NCBI GenBank assembly: GCA_903862955.1
Contig: CAIPAH010000023.1
Span: forward strand, 62,001-126,000
DNA from: an uncultured Opitutia bacterium
GTDB lineage: Bacteria > Verrucomicrobiota > Verrucomicrobiia > Opitutales > Opitutaceae
DNA length: 64,000 nt
Direction of reading: 5' to 3'
Positions 32,435-41,195 of the stretch are shown in pieces; position 1 is the stretch's first letter, and every line of letters starts with the position of its first letter. The notes beneath the pieces were generated by a model. The model ran no database searches. It saw only the letters and a program-made list of their open reading frames with translations, and was not told the origin of the DNA. Made by a program: the position numbers and the translations under genes.

Positions 32435-32988
32435 TTCACTACCTCCTGATTTGCGCCGGGCCGGGCCAACGACCCGCTCTGCTCCGCCGTCGCCGCGCGC
32501 AACAGCCGGAGGGCCCGTGCATGCTGTTTCTCGACCGTGCTGACGGCAATGCCCAGCCGGAGGGCGATTTCCTGGTGGGATAGTAACTCAATCTTGCGCA
32601 GGATCAGAACGGCGCGGCAGCCCTCGGGCAGCTGCGCGATCGCGCGCTCGAGATTCTGCCAATCCTGCCGGGCCATGACTTCGTCCGTCACACTGGGCGC
32701 GGATGAGGCGGCCGATTCGATGCCGTTTGCGGCCGGGGCGAACGGAGCGATGCTGCGGCGGTGCAGTCGGTTGATGGCCAGCCGGCGCGCCGTGGCATAC
32801 AGTACCGCCTCGGGACAGACCGCCGACTGATCCTGCACCTTGGGATAAACCCGCAGGTAGGCATCGTGCGCCACGTCCTGCGCCTCGGTCGCGTTGCCCA
32901 GCAAGCGGGCGAGATAGCGCCGCAATGGCGTCAGCGTCGCCCGATACAGCCGGGTGAAATCATACCGATCGGTAGAATTCTCAGGCAT
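32431..32988 (-). CDS. ECF sigma factor, FecI-like
   Basis: 185 aa from ATG 32988 (MPENSTDRYDFTRLY), which places sigma region 2 at the expected distance. Region 2 (~14-80): YRATLTPLRRYLARLLGNAT, EAQDVAHDAYLRV. Region 4 (~118-165): IAQLPEGCRAVLILRKIELL, then SHQEIALRLGIAVSTVEKQ, a helix-turn-helix that reads the -35 element. It is the first gene of the sigma-FecR-receptor operon and probably autoregulates it. Whether it also drives the glycan genes downstream (60-nt gap after the receptor) is open. A candidate promoter lies 51 nt upstream. Confidence 0.95.
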   Translation of the reverse strand: MPENSTDRYDFTRLYRATLTPLRRYLARLLGNATEAQDVAHDAYLRVYPKVQDQSAVCPEAVLYATARRLAINRLHRRSIAPFAPAANGIESAASSAPSVTDEVMARQDWQNLERAIAQLPEGCRAVLILRKIELLSHQEIALRLGIAVSTVEKQHARALRLLRAATAEQSGSLARPGANQEVVK

Positions 32989-33038
32989 GGAGGGGAGTGA
33001 GGGAACGATGGGACATGCGCACGAATTGCGACACGCGA

Positions 33039-33067
33039 AGCCTAGAAACCCGCTAGTCGGATTGCAA
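33039..33067 (-). promoter_or_regulatory. Candidate promoter of the sigma-fecR-receptor operon
   Basis: On the - strand, TTGCAA (-35-like, 33067-33062) and TAGGCT (-10-like, 33044-33039) are separated by exactly 17 nt and lie 51 nt before the sigma factor ATG. The match to sigma-70 consensus is moderate (4/6 and 3/6). The rest of the 210-base gap (32989-33198) shows only a weak, widely spaced 8-bp inverted repeat. Confidence 0.35.
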
Positions 33068-33198
33068 AAACATTGAAGGACGGCACAGCGTGGATGGAGG
33101 TCGGCCATCCCTGATGACAATCCAGCCGGGCTAACCCGCTATTCCCGCCGCAACGAATTGAGCAATCTGCCCGGCTGCGACACGTCCGTGCCAGGCGG

Positions 33199-34119
33199 TC
33201 AGCTCCGGGCGGGTTTGCGGGCCAGGGCAACGAAACCGCCGGCGGGGACGAGCCACGGCCGCTGACTCCATGACTTCGGCAACACGGCGCGCAGGAACCG
33301 CAACACGGGCGTGATGCCGACGACAGGGTAAGTGACGAAGTGCCAGGTGACGTAGTCCAAACTGAGCATTTTTTTGCCGCCCAAGATGCGGATGTCGGTG
33401 AAACCGGCCTGCGTCAGCTGGCGCCGCAGCGTCGTCGGCGTGAAGTAGAACAGATGCTCCGCCTTGAACTCCAACCAGCGCGAGCCCATCAGGCGCGCGG
33501 TCCATGAGGCAAAGTCGGGCGTCACGAGGAAAATCCAGCCGCCGGGCTGCAGGAGATTGCGCACGGTGTCGAGGAACACGCCAGGCTGGCGGACATGCTC
33601 AATGACGTCACAGGCCACGCACAGCTCGTAGCTCGCGGACCGGCCTGCGAGAACGCTGATTTCGCCGCAATGGACCGGGGTGCCGGGTGGAAGCTTGGCC
33701 TGCGACTTGCGACAGGAGTGGGGCGAATAGTCGATGCCCTCGACGGAGAAATTGCGCCGGGCGGCCTGCACCAGGAAATCGCCGTCGCCGCAGCCCACCT
33801 CCAGGAGGCGCCCTCCGCTGATGCCGGACTTGGCCAGCTGGTCGAGGTAGTGCGCCGCGGTCGCCTGCTTGCAGCGGCTGACGGCCACGCCGGCGGCCTG
33901 TTCGTCGCCGAAGAAACTGTAGTGCGGGTGATAAATTTCGACCAACTCGGCGTCGCTGGGCTGCGGATTCAGCAAGTGCAGCTGGCACCCCTCGCAGCGC
34001 ACCACGGGGTGACCGGCGGAAAGGCACACGGGCGAAAATTTCCGGCCGTCGCACAACGGGCAGGCGCTGACGGTAACGCGACTGTTCGAGGGAGCGGGCG
34101 AGGCGGAGACGTCGGACAT
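33199..34119 (-). CDS. SAM methyltransferase with N-terminal zinc-ribbon-like motif
   Basis: 306 aa from ATG 34119. Four cysteines near the N-terminus (ACPLCDGRKF, then VVRCEGCQLHLLNPQPS) form a CxxC...CxxC metal-binding element seen in a large family of cluster-associated methyltransferases. The SAM fold follows: LLEVGCGDGDFLVQAA (motif I), EGIDYSPHSC, CDVIEHVRQPG and LLQPGGWIFLVTPDF. The C-terminus is moderately hydrophobic. Substrate unknown, probably a sugar or a polyprenyl-linked intermediate. It is followed by no - strand gene for 210 bases, so it ends its operon (genes 38970 down to 33199). Confidence 0.9.
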   Translation of the reverse strand: MSDVSASPAPSNSRVTVSACPLCDGRKFSPVCLSAGHPVVRCEGCQLHLLNPQPSDAELVEIYHPHYSFFGDEQAAGVAVSRCKQATAAHYLDQLAKSGISGGRLLEVGCGDGDFLVQAARRNFSVEGIDYSPHSCRKSQAKLPPGTPVHCGEISVLAGRSASYELCVACDVIEHVRQPGVFLDTVRNLLQPGGWIFLVTPDFASWTARLMGSRWLEFKAEHLFYFTPTTLRRQLTQAGFTDIRILGGKKMLSLDYVTWHFVTYPVVGITPVLRFLRAVLPKSWSQRPWLVPAGGFVALARKPARS

Positions 34120-34127
34120 CGGGAGAA

Positions 34128-34898
34128 TCAGTTCAGCGGCCCAAAGCGCGCCCGGGCCCAGGCGACGAACCAAGTCATGGGATCGTAGAACATGCGGATT
34201 TTTTTGCCCTCCTCGAACGAGCGCGAGTGGTAGCGGATCGGGATTTCAATTGGCCGGTAGCCTTTGCGGACGAGCTTCATCAGCAGTTCCCAGTCGAAGT
34301 CGAATCGGTTGCAGTGGAAAGCCAGGCCCGTCAGGCACTCGCGCCGGAAGACCTTGTACATGGTGAAGGGGTCGCGGAGCGTGAGTCCCAGGGAGACGTC
34401 GATCATCGCCGTGAAGAACCAGTGCGCGCCATTGAGCAGGGCGGCGGAGAGGAACTGGCCCTTGAACTTGCGGATGGACCACTGGCCCGGGCTGTGCCGC
34501 GACCCGAGCACGAAGAGGTGCGTGCCCGCGATGATGGGCGCGAGCAGGAGTTCGTAGTCGGCCACATCGTATTCGAGATCCGCGTCCTGGATCAGGACGA
34601 CGTCGCCGGTCATCTGCGCGAACCCGGCGCGGACGGCGTGGCCCTTGCCGCGCGGCCGGTCCTCGAGGACGATTTTCACCCCCGGGCGGCCCTGGTATTG
34701 CTGAACGATCTCGCGCGAGCCGTCGGGCGAGTTGCTCTCGACGATGACGACTTCGATGTCCCAGCCGGCAATCCGCTTCGCCATCAACGCATCGAGGGCG
34801 GCCTGCACCGTGGCGCGCTCGTTGAACACCGGCACCACCACGGAGAGCGTGGGATGCGCGGGCAGGGGACCGGGCTGGGACCGCGGGGTCGCGCTCAT
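34128..34898 (-). CDS. Glycosyltransferase family 2 (DPM1-like)
   Basis: 256 aa from ATG 34898, overlapping the stop of the YfhO-like gene (ATGA). Motifs: LSVVVPVFNERATVQAALDA, VIVESNSPDGS, RGKGHAVRAGF and the metal-binding LIQDADLEYDVADYELL, then LRDPFTMYKVFRREC. No membrane spans are evident. It resembles enzymes that charge polyprenyl phosphate with a sugar, which the adjacent membrane protein could consume; that partnership is inferred from overlap of the genes. The methyltransferase gene follows after 8 nt. Confidence 0.9.
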   Translation of the reverse strand: MSATPRSQPGPLPAHPTLSVVVPVFNERATVQAALDALMAKRIAGWDIEVVIVESNSPDGSREIVQQYQGRPGVKIVLEDRPRGKGHAVRAGFAQMTGDVVLIQDADLEYDVADYELLLAPIIAGTHLFVLGSRHSPGQWSIRKFKGQFLSAALLNGAHWFFTAMIDVSLGLTLRDPFTMYKVFRRECLTGLAFHCNRFDFDWELLMKLVRKGYRPIEIPIRYHSRSFEEGKKIRMFYDPMTWFVAWARARFGPLN

Positions 34899-37800
34899 GC
34901 CGGGGCCGAGCCGGCCGTGGAATCGCGAGGAGGAGTCATCCGCCACAGCCAGAGGAATCCCCACGCCGAAAGCAACAGACCTGTGGCACCGAGCCAGAGC
35001 GAGAGAGTGAAATGCTGCGGCCAATAGGCGAAGGTGACTTCGTGGCGTCCGGCGGAGGGGATGGCGACGCCCTTGAACGCGTGGTTGACGCGGAAATACG
35101 GGGCGGGTTTGCCGTCGACCGTGACGCGGAAATCCTCGGCGTAATACGTTTCCGAGAGCACCGCGACGCCGGGTCCGGATGCGTCGACCGTGAACGAGGT
35201 GTTGTTGCTGGTCAGGCGATAGTCGGACGCGGCCCGGACGTTGCGGCCGGCGAAATCAGCGGGCAGGACGGGAACATTTGGCTCGCCGGATTGGATGGCG
35301 GCGAAGGGCTGGCGGTCTCCCTTGCGCACGAGTTCGCCGAAATCGTGGGGCTGGGCGTAGGTTGCGAGGCGGTCGGTGAAGAAGGCGCGGGGCCACGCGG
35401 TGGGGCTCGCGTAAACATCGAGGTCGAGGTTCTTGAGGAGATTCAACCCGGCGATGGTGAGAGGCGGATTCGCGCCGTCCGCGACGTAGAAGCCCACGTT
35501 CATCAAGTCGTGGATGGGGAGGAGACGGGGCGAATCGTCGGGCTTGTTGTAGGCTTCCCACACCCAGACCCGTTCGAGGTTAAACTCGGTGGCGATCTCC
35601 TGATAGTAGCGGTTCCGCAGCGCGTCGACGCCGTAAAGGCTCTCCCAGCGCAGGGCGGAGTTGTAGGACGGAAAGAGCGTGTTGCCCCAGCCCACGACCC
35701 GGGCGGGATCGCGGCGCTGCGAGTCCAGGAACGTCGCTCCGGGGGACGGCGAGTGGAGGTCGCTGCGCAGGCCGGGGGTGAAGGCGTAGTGGTTGAACCA
35801 GGTGTTGGCGAACTGGCTGTGCCGCCAGAGCAGCAGGGGCATCGCGACCAGCAGGACGACCCAGAGCGAGCCGGCGCGCCCTTGCTGCAGGCCCCAGCGG
35901 AACCCCAACGGCACGGCGACCAAGGCGACGGCGAGCGCGGGGAGGTAGCCCTTGAAAAACGCGCTGTACACATAGGCGCGCGTGGAGAGGAAGAAGATCG
36001 CGACCAGCACGACGATGAGGGCGAACGTCAGCCCAAGGCGCTTCCACCAACCGGGATTGCGGACCTGTTGCAGCGCATCGCGCAGGCCGCAGCCGGCCAG
36101 CACCGCGGCGATGACGATCAGCGGACAGGAGAATACGTCGCCGGTGTGGTGGACGTTGCCGAGGAAGGGGATCTTGATGATGACGGACTCGGAGATGACG
36201 CCGAACGCGATGAGGAACGGCGGAAGCACGCCCAACAGGAGCGTTCGACCCACCGGGTCGCTGCGCCACAGGCGGGGGCTCACGAGCCACCACGCCACAC
36301 CGAGGAGGAGGAAAAAATTGAGGGCGGGTGCGACCACCAGTTCATCCACCGTCGACTGGCGGTAAAAGATGTCGTCGAAGATGCCGATGACCTGGCCAAC
36401 CATCAGCGGATGTGCGACCGGCGTGTCGTAGCCGGTGAACGAGTGGTGCAGGGAATCGAGAAAGGACATCCAACCCGGCGCGGTGAGCAGCACGAAGGCC
36501 CCGCCCGCGAGGGCCGCAAAACCGAGCACGCGCCAGCGGCGTTCGCGAGTTTCCGGGAGCGCCAGCAACAGGAGCGCGCCGACGAAGTTGAGGCAGACCA
36601 TCGTCATGTAGGCCTCCTTGACGGTGCCGCTGGTGAACATGGTCCAGTTGGTTGCGACGAGGGCGGCAAGCCAACCCGCCTGACGGCGGGGAGTGTCCGC
36701 GGAAATCAGGCCGGTCCACGCCCACAGGATCAACGGCGCGTAGCACATGCTGAAATTGGCGGGGTGGCAGAGCCGGTAGGTGAAGAAGCCGATGAAGACG
36801 CCGGTGATGCCCACGAGCACCGACGCGGCGAGGTGGCGCGTGAGCCGCCAGACGATGAACGCCAGTCCCGCGCCGAACAGCCAGTGCGCGAGCAGGAACC
36901 GCACATCCCACGCCCACGCCGCGCCGTCGGTGGCGATGGTCAGGAAATTAAACGGGTCGCCGAACATCGACTGGCCCTGGCCGAGCAGCGGTTCACCGGC
37001 GAGGGAGTTGCGGTTCCAGAGCGGCAGCTCGCCATGCTTCAGCAGGGCGTCGCGCTGGATCATCGGGTAGTAGAGGTGGTTGAACAGCAGGGCGCCTGTG
37101 TCGGACGCCATGCCATTGATATACATGTATTCCTTCGAGCCCGGCAGCGTGGGCAGGTTGCCGTAGAGCATGAGGCCGCCGTTGTTCGGCGAGGCGAAAC
37201 TCCGGCCCTGGAAGAGGATGGGGTGGCACTGCACGGCGACGGCGAGCAGGACCGACGTGGCGATCGCGGTGCGCGGGCGACGCTGCGCCCAGCGGCCCAG
37301 TGCCATCGCGAGGCGCAGGAGGCGCGATGCCACGAACGGGGTACCGAGGATCAGGCCGATGATGAAGACCGGAATCGCGCGCGGTAATCCCTCCCGCAGC
37401 CAGATCTTGCCCGTGGGTTGGAGCACGAGGGGCTCGGGCAAGTCGATTTCGAGGTAGGGGTCGTGCGAGTTCGGCTTGGTGACGACGGTGAACGTGTCGC
37501 CTTGGACCGTCACGCGGGCGATGTCGCCGTTCGGGCGGAATTGATCCGGCTTGAACTTATGGACGACCTTGCCGCGGACGTTGGCAATCTGGGCGTGAGA
37601 AAACGTGAAGACGCCGACGCCGTCGATCGGGTCGAGCCGCAGGTGATAGAACGTCCCCATCGGCATCATGTAGCGGTAGACGACGGGCTTGGGCTCGATC
37701 TTCAGCGGCTGGCGGGACGAGTCGGTCTCGTTGTAGCCCTTGCCCAGGTCCCAGAAAACCTGCGTCGTCCCCGGCGAGGTGGACGTGAGGGTGACGTCGA

Positions 37801-37909
37801 AGAAGAAATAATCCCGCCGGTCGATGCTCGTGCTCAGGTAGGGCAGCGCGGCCGCCACGGCGAGGACGAGGGCCAGGCAGATGGCGCGCCAGTCAAACCA
37901 GGCTTTCAT
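34895..37909 (-). CDS. YfhO-like large integral membrane protein
   Basis: 1004 aa, overlapping both neighbours by 4 nt. Residues ~8-185 hold one span and an external beta-rich region; then ~13 helices to ~690. The loop [20 protein letters not shown] resembles the YfhO family P-x-W-N-P-x-x-x-x-G-x-P motif. A soluble ~250-residue segment follows and ends with the family hallmark: [20 protein letters not shown], then [18 protein letters not shown] and a final membrane span. YfhO relatives are linked to glycosylation of lipoteichoic acid and other surface polymers, probably from lipid-linked sugars. A transferase role fits the locus but the acceptor is unknown. Confidence 0.88.
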   Translation of the reverse strand: MKAWFDWRAICLALVLAVAAALPYLSTSIDRRDYFFFDVTLTSTSPGTTQVFWDLGKGYNETDSSRQPLKIEPKPVVYRYMMPMGTFYHLRLDPIDGVGVFTFSHAQIANVRGKVVHKFKPDQFRPNGDIARVTVQGDTFTVVTKPNSHDPYLEIDLPEPLVLQPTGKIWLREGLPRAIPVFIIGLILGTPFVASRLLRLAMALGRWAQRRPRTAIATSVLLAVAVQCHPILFQGRSFASPNNGGLMLYGNLPTLPGSKEYMYINGMASDTGALLFNHLYYPMIQRDALLKHGELPLWNRNSLAGEPLLGQGQSMFGDPFNFLTIATDGAAWAWDVRFLLAHWLFGAGLAFIVWRLTRHLAASVLVGITGVFIGFFTYRLCHPANFSMCYAPLILWAWTGLISADTPRRQAGWLAALVATNWTMFTSGTVKEAYMTMVCLNFVGALLLLALPETRERRWRVLGFAALAGGAFVLLTAPGWMSFLDSLHHSFTGYDTPVAHPLMVGQVIGIFDDIFYRQSTVDELVVAPALNFFLLLGVAWWLVSPRLWRSDPVGRTLLLGVLPPFLIAFGVISESVIIKIPFLGNVHHTGDVFSCPLIVIAAVLAGCGLRDALQQVRNPGWWKRLGLTFALIVVLVAIFFLSTRAYVYSAFFKGYLPALAVALVAVPLGFRWGLQQGRAGSLWVVLLVAMPLLLWRHSQFANTWFNHYAFTPGLRSDLHSPSPGATFLDSQRRDPARVVGWGNTLFPSYNSALRWESLYGVDALRNRYYQEIATEFNLERVWVWEAYNKPDDSPRLLPIHDLMNVGFYVADGANPPLTIAGLNLLKNLDLDVYASPTAWPRAFFTDRLATYAQPHDFGELVRKGDRQPFAAIQSGEPNVPVLPADFAGRNVRAASDYRLTSNNTSFTVDASGPGVAVLSETYYAEDFRVTVDGKPAPYFRVNHAFKGVAIPSAGRHEVTFAYWPQHFTLSLWLGATGLLLSAWGFLWLWRMTPPRDSTAGSAPA

Positions 37910-38970
37910 CCGGAGGTGGCAGGTCGTTCACGCCAAGCTTGGACGATTTGGCGGATGGTTTCCTCTAGCGAGATTGTGATGTCCCACTTGGGATAATGGG
38001 CGCGCATCTTGCGCAGGTCGGAGTAGTAGCAGATGTGGTCACCCGCGCGGTTCTGGTCGAGGTAGGTGTGGACCTGCGCCTTGCCGGTGAACTTCTCCGT
38101 GAGCTTGAACGCCTCGAGAATGGACGTGCTGTTGGCCTTGCCGCCGCCGAGATTGTAAACCTCCCCCGCGCGGGGCGCGTCGACGAAGGCCGCCATGAAG
38201 CGCGCGACGTCGAGTGAGTGGATGTTGTCGCGGACCTGTTTGCCCTTGTAGCCGAAGACCTTGTATTCGCGTCCCTCGAGATTGCAGCGCACGAGGTAAC
38301 TGAGGAAGCCATGCAGTTCGACGCCGCTGTGGTTGGGGCCGGTCAGGCAGCCGCCGCGCAGGGCGCAGGTGGGCAGGTTGAAGTAGCGGCCGTATTCCTG
38401 CACCATGACGTCGGCCGCGACCTTCGACGCGCCAAAGAGCGAGTGTTTCGACTGGTCGATGGTGAACGTTTCGGCGATGCCGTGCGCGTAGGCCGGGTCG
38501 GCGTAGTCCCAGCGCGTGGCGAGTTCGGTCAGCGCGATGCGGTTGGGGGCGTCGCCGTAGACCTTGTTCGTGCTCATGTGCACGAAGGGCGATTCCGGCG
38601 CCGCCTGCCGCGCGGCCTCGAGGAGGTTGAGGGTGCCGACGGCATTGGTGTCGAAGTCGTCGAAGGGGATGGCCGCGGCGCGGTCGTGGCTCGGCTGCGC
38701 GGCGGTGTGAACGATGACGGACGGTTTGAGCTGCTTGACCAGGGCGAGGACGCCGGCGCGGTCGCGGATGTCGAGCTCGTGGTGGGCGAAACCCTTCAGT
38801 TCCTTGGCGAGGCGATGCTGGTTCCAGCGCGTGTCGCCCTGCGGTCCGAAGAAGACGGCGCGCTGGTTGTTGTCGACGCCGTGGACGGTGTAGCCCTGCG
38901 CGGCGAAGTAGACGCACACCTCCGAGCCGATAAGGCCCGACGAACCGGTGACTAAGATCAGCTTGGCCAT
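37906..38970 (-). CDS. NAD-dependent epimerase (CDP-paratose-2-epimerase-like), Tyr replaced by Phe
   Basis: 354 aa from ATG 38970 ([20 protein letters not shown]). The Rossmann fold is intact, followed by [19 protein letters not shown] and [12 protein letters not shown], a phrase typical of the CDP-paratose/tyvelose epimerase-like group, and [13 protein letters not shown]. The catalytic YxxxK reads [13 protein letters not shown]: Phe stands at the Tyr position, Lys is kept. The rest ([34 protein letters not shown]) is well ordered, so this looks like a subfamily feature, not decay. Substrate unknown. It is first in the - strand run to 33199 and divergent from the duplicated GT-C pair. Confidence 0.88.
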   Translation of the reverse strand: MAKLILVTGSSGLIGSEVCVYFAAQGYTVHGVDNNQRAVFFGPQGDTRWNQHRLAKELKGFAHHELDIRDRAGVLALVKQLKPSVIVHTAAQPSHDRAAAIPFDDFDTNAVGTLNLLEAARQAAPESPFVHMSTNKVYGDAPNRIALTELATRWDYADPAYAHGIAETFTIDQSKHSLFGASKVAADVMVQEYGRYFNLPTCALRGGCLTGPNHSGVELHGFLSYLVRCNLEGREYKVFGYKGKQVRDNIHSLDVARFMAAFVDAPRAGEVYNLGGGKANSTSILEAFKLTEKFTGKAQVHTYLDQNRAGDHICYYSDLRKMRAHYPKWDITISLEETIRQIVQAWRERPATSG

Positions 38971-39063
38971 GAAGATAGAGTCGTTGCACTCATACAGGCG
39001 GGGTGGGTCACTTCCAGCCGATTCTTCAACCCACCCGCTGGCATATATTTCCGAGCCATTTGA

Positions 39064-39094
39064 TTGACCTTGGCGGCCCGGCAGTGGCGATAAT
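39064..39094 (+). promoter_or_regulatory. Candidate sigma-70 promoter for the duplicated GT-C pair
   Basis: TTGACC (39064-39069; 5/6 of the -35 consensus) and GATAAT (39089-39094; 5/6 of the -10 consensus) have a 19-nt spacer, within the 158-base divergent gap and 34 nt before the ATG at 39129. It is the best consensus match I saw in the window, though the spacer is long. Confidence 0.45.
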
Positions 39095-39128
39095 TGGCCC
39101 AGTCTTGTCTTCAACTTACCGCCCACGC

Positions 39129-41195
39129 ATGGAACACGCGCACAAGCCCGGCTTTCGCTTCGCCCTTTTTGGCGCGGTCATGCTCGTGGCGCTGGGCTGG
39201 GCCTGGTCGACGAACCACGTCTGGGAGGACTACTACATCACGTTTCGGTCCAGCAAGAACCTGGCGACGGGTCACGGCCTGGTCTTCAACGAGGGCGACC
39301 GCCTGCACACCTTCACCTCGCCGCTGGGCGTGCTCCTGCCGGCGGCGGCCAGTTACCTGACCGGCAACGACTCCGACACGGCGGCGATCTGGCTCTTCCG
39401 CGTCTGGAGCGCAGCGGCCTTCGCCGGGGCGGTGCTGCTCGTGCTGGCGCTGGCACGACGGTATCAATACGGTGCGTGGGTCGCGGCGGCGCTGGCGGCC
39501 TTCGTGGTGCTGGACGGCAAGAGCCTGGATTTCACCACCAACGGCATGGAGACGGGGTTCCTGCTGCTGTTCATCGCGTACACGCTCTGGGCGATGTTTG
39601 TCTGTCCGGGCCGGCGGTGGCTGCACCTCGGCTTGGCGTGGGGCGCGCTGATGTGGACGCGGCCCGACAGCTTCCTCTACATTGGCCTGCTGGCCGCTGG
39701 CGTATTCTTCTTCAATGACCCAGTCCGCAGCGGGCTGACGCGCGGGCAATGGTTCAAGCTCTTCATCCAAGCCGGACTCGTCTGCACGCTGATCTACCTG
39801 CCATGGCTGGAGTGGGCCTGGTGGTATTACGGCACGCCGGTCCCGCACACCATCACCGCCAAGGGTGGAGTTTCCACGGAGGCTAGGACGGTCTTGGGGG
39901 TGTTGGGAACGTTGGTGAAACTGCCGGTGACGGTTTGGCGCGGCTCCACGTCGCTGGAGGCGACCTTCATGCCGTCATATTTCCAGATTGGCGGCTGGCC
40001 CGTGGTCGCGGTGGTCGTCGCGCGCGCGCTGGCGGTGATTCTCGCGTTCCAATGGGTGGTTCCGTTTTGGCGGCTCGAGGTCCGCGTGGCCGCGTTCGCC
40101 TACTGCGGCCTGCATGTTTACCTGACGTATTATCCGTTCTTTCCGTTTCCCTGGTATCTGCCGGGCACGACATTGCTCGCGGCGGTCACGCTGGGCGGAA
40201 TGCTGGCGCAAGTGTGGGCCGTGGGTGAACGCAACTCGGCGGAGCCGAGCCGGGCCAGGCGGGCGCAGTGGCTCAAGATTGGCGTGCTGACGATCGCTAT
40301 CGCCGGGCTGGGAGCGGAGTCTTGGCTGACCTGGCAAATGCGGCGGGAGATGCAGATGGAGCAGATTTACAGTGCCACGGGCACGCGGCGGAAAGTGGGC
40401 GAGTGGCTGAAGGCGCATGCCCAGCCGGGCGACACGGTGTTCATGGAACCGCTCGGCCACATCGGGTATTTTTCCGGGCTGAAGACCTACGATTTTCCCG
40501 GGCTCTCCTCGAGGGAAATGACCGACGCGGTGCGCGCGGTGGGCACGAACTGGGCCTACCTGATCGATTACCTGTCGCCCGAGTGGATCGTGTTCCGGCC
40601 GCAGGAATACGAGCGGGTGCGGCCGACGATCCCATGGCTGTTTGGCGAAGGGAAATCCTACCAGCTGGTGAAGGAATTCAACAACCTGCCGGCGATCCTG
40701 CAACTCGACGTCCACGGCCGCGGCTACATCGCCTTCGACGCGCACATGCTGGTGTTTCATCGCCAGGTGCCCAGCCGCAACCGGTCCGCGACCTTGGTGA
40801 AGTCGACGTTGGCCCGGGCCGGGCTGAAGCCGGTGGAGCTGAAGGGCCAGCCATTGTATCGGCCGCCGGTGAACCGCGCGTTGACGGTCAAGTTGCCGGA
40901 AAACGCGAGCCGCGTCTGGATCACGTATGGCATTCCCGAGAGCGATGCGCCCGGCGGACGCATGCCGGACACGGTGGAGTTCACCGTCGACCTGTCCGAC
41001 GGGCCCCGGAAGGAGCGTCTGTTCACACGCAAGATGGGTCCGCAGCTGGACCAAACCGAGCGGCGCGTGCCGGTCTTCACCGCCCAGTTGCCCCGCCACT
41101 CGGACCAGGCGGTGCTCATCCTCACGGCTGCGCCCAGGCACTATCCCCAGCCCGTCAGTGTGGGCTGCTGGGGTGAACCGGAGTATGTGCCATGA
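39129..41195 (+). CDS. GT-C-like polytopic membrane protein (duplicate copy 1)
   Basis: 688 aa from ATG 39129; the frame is open to 39003 but that part lies in the promoter gap. After a first span comes [20 protein letters not shown], with the acidic E-D pair in the first external loop as in GT-C transferases, then [17 protein letters not shown]. About ten helices end near residue 430. The soluble C-terminal part (~250 residues) starts around [20 protein letters not shown] and ends in a beta-rich tail. The next gene is a close paralogue that begins within this stop codon (ATGA). A lipid-linked-sugar transferase is likely by class; specificity unknown. Confidence 0.85.
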   Translation: MEHAHKPGFRFALFGAVMLVALGWAWSTNHVWEDYYITFRSSKNLATGHGLVFNEGDRLHTFTSPLGVLLPAAASYLTGNDSDTAAIWLFRVWSAAAFAGAVLLVLALARRYQYGAWVAAALAAFVVLDGKSLDFTTNGMETGFLLLFIAYTLWAMFVCPGRRWLHLGLAWGALMWTRPDSFLYIGLLAAGVFFFNDPVRSGLTRGQWFKLFIQAGLVCTLIYLPWLEWAWWYYGTPVPHTITAKGGVSTEARTVLGVLGTLVKLPVTVWRGSTSLEATFMPSYFQIGGWPVVAVVVARALAVILAFQWVVPFWRLEVRVAAFAYCGLHVYLTYYPFFPFPWYLPGTTLLAAVTLGGMLAQVWAVGERNSAEPSRARRAQWLKIGVLTIAIAGLGAESWLTWQMRREMQMEQIYSATGTRRKVGEWLKAHAQPGDTVFMEPLGHIGYFSGLKTYDFPGLSSREMTDAVRAVGTNWAYLIDYLSPEWIVFRPQEYERVRPTIPWLFGEGKSYQLVKEFNNLPAILQLDVHGRGYIAFDAHMLVFHRQVPSRNRSATLVKSTLARAGLKPVELKGQPLYRPPVNRALTVKLPENASRVWITYGIPESDAPGGRMPDTVEFTVDLSDGPRKERLFTRKMGPQLDQTERRVPVFTAQLPRHSDQAVLILTAAPRHYPQPVSVGCWGEPEYVP

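Noticed and set aside
33124-33176. Inverted repeat AGCCGGGC / GCCCGGCT upstream of the sigma factor gene
   Set aside because: The arms are 8 bp but 37 nt apart, the sequence is GC-rich, and there is no T-tract; chance is likely.
34895-37909. Wzx flippase or Wzy polymerase
   Set aside because: The length (1004 aa), the W-N-x-x-x-x-x-G-x-P-like loop and the C-terminal [17 protein letters not shown] segment fit YfhO-like proteins, not Wzx or Wzy.
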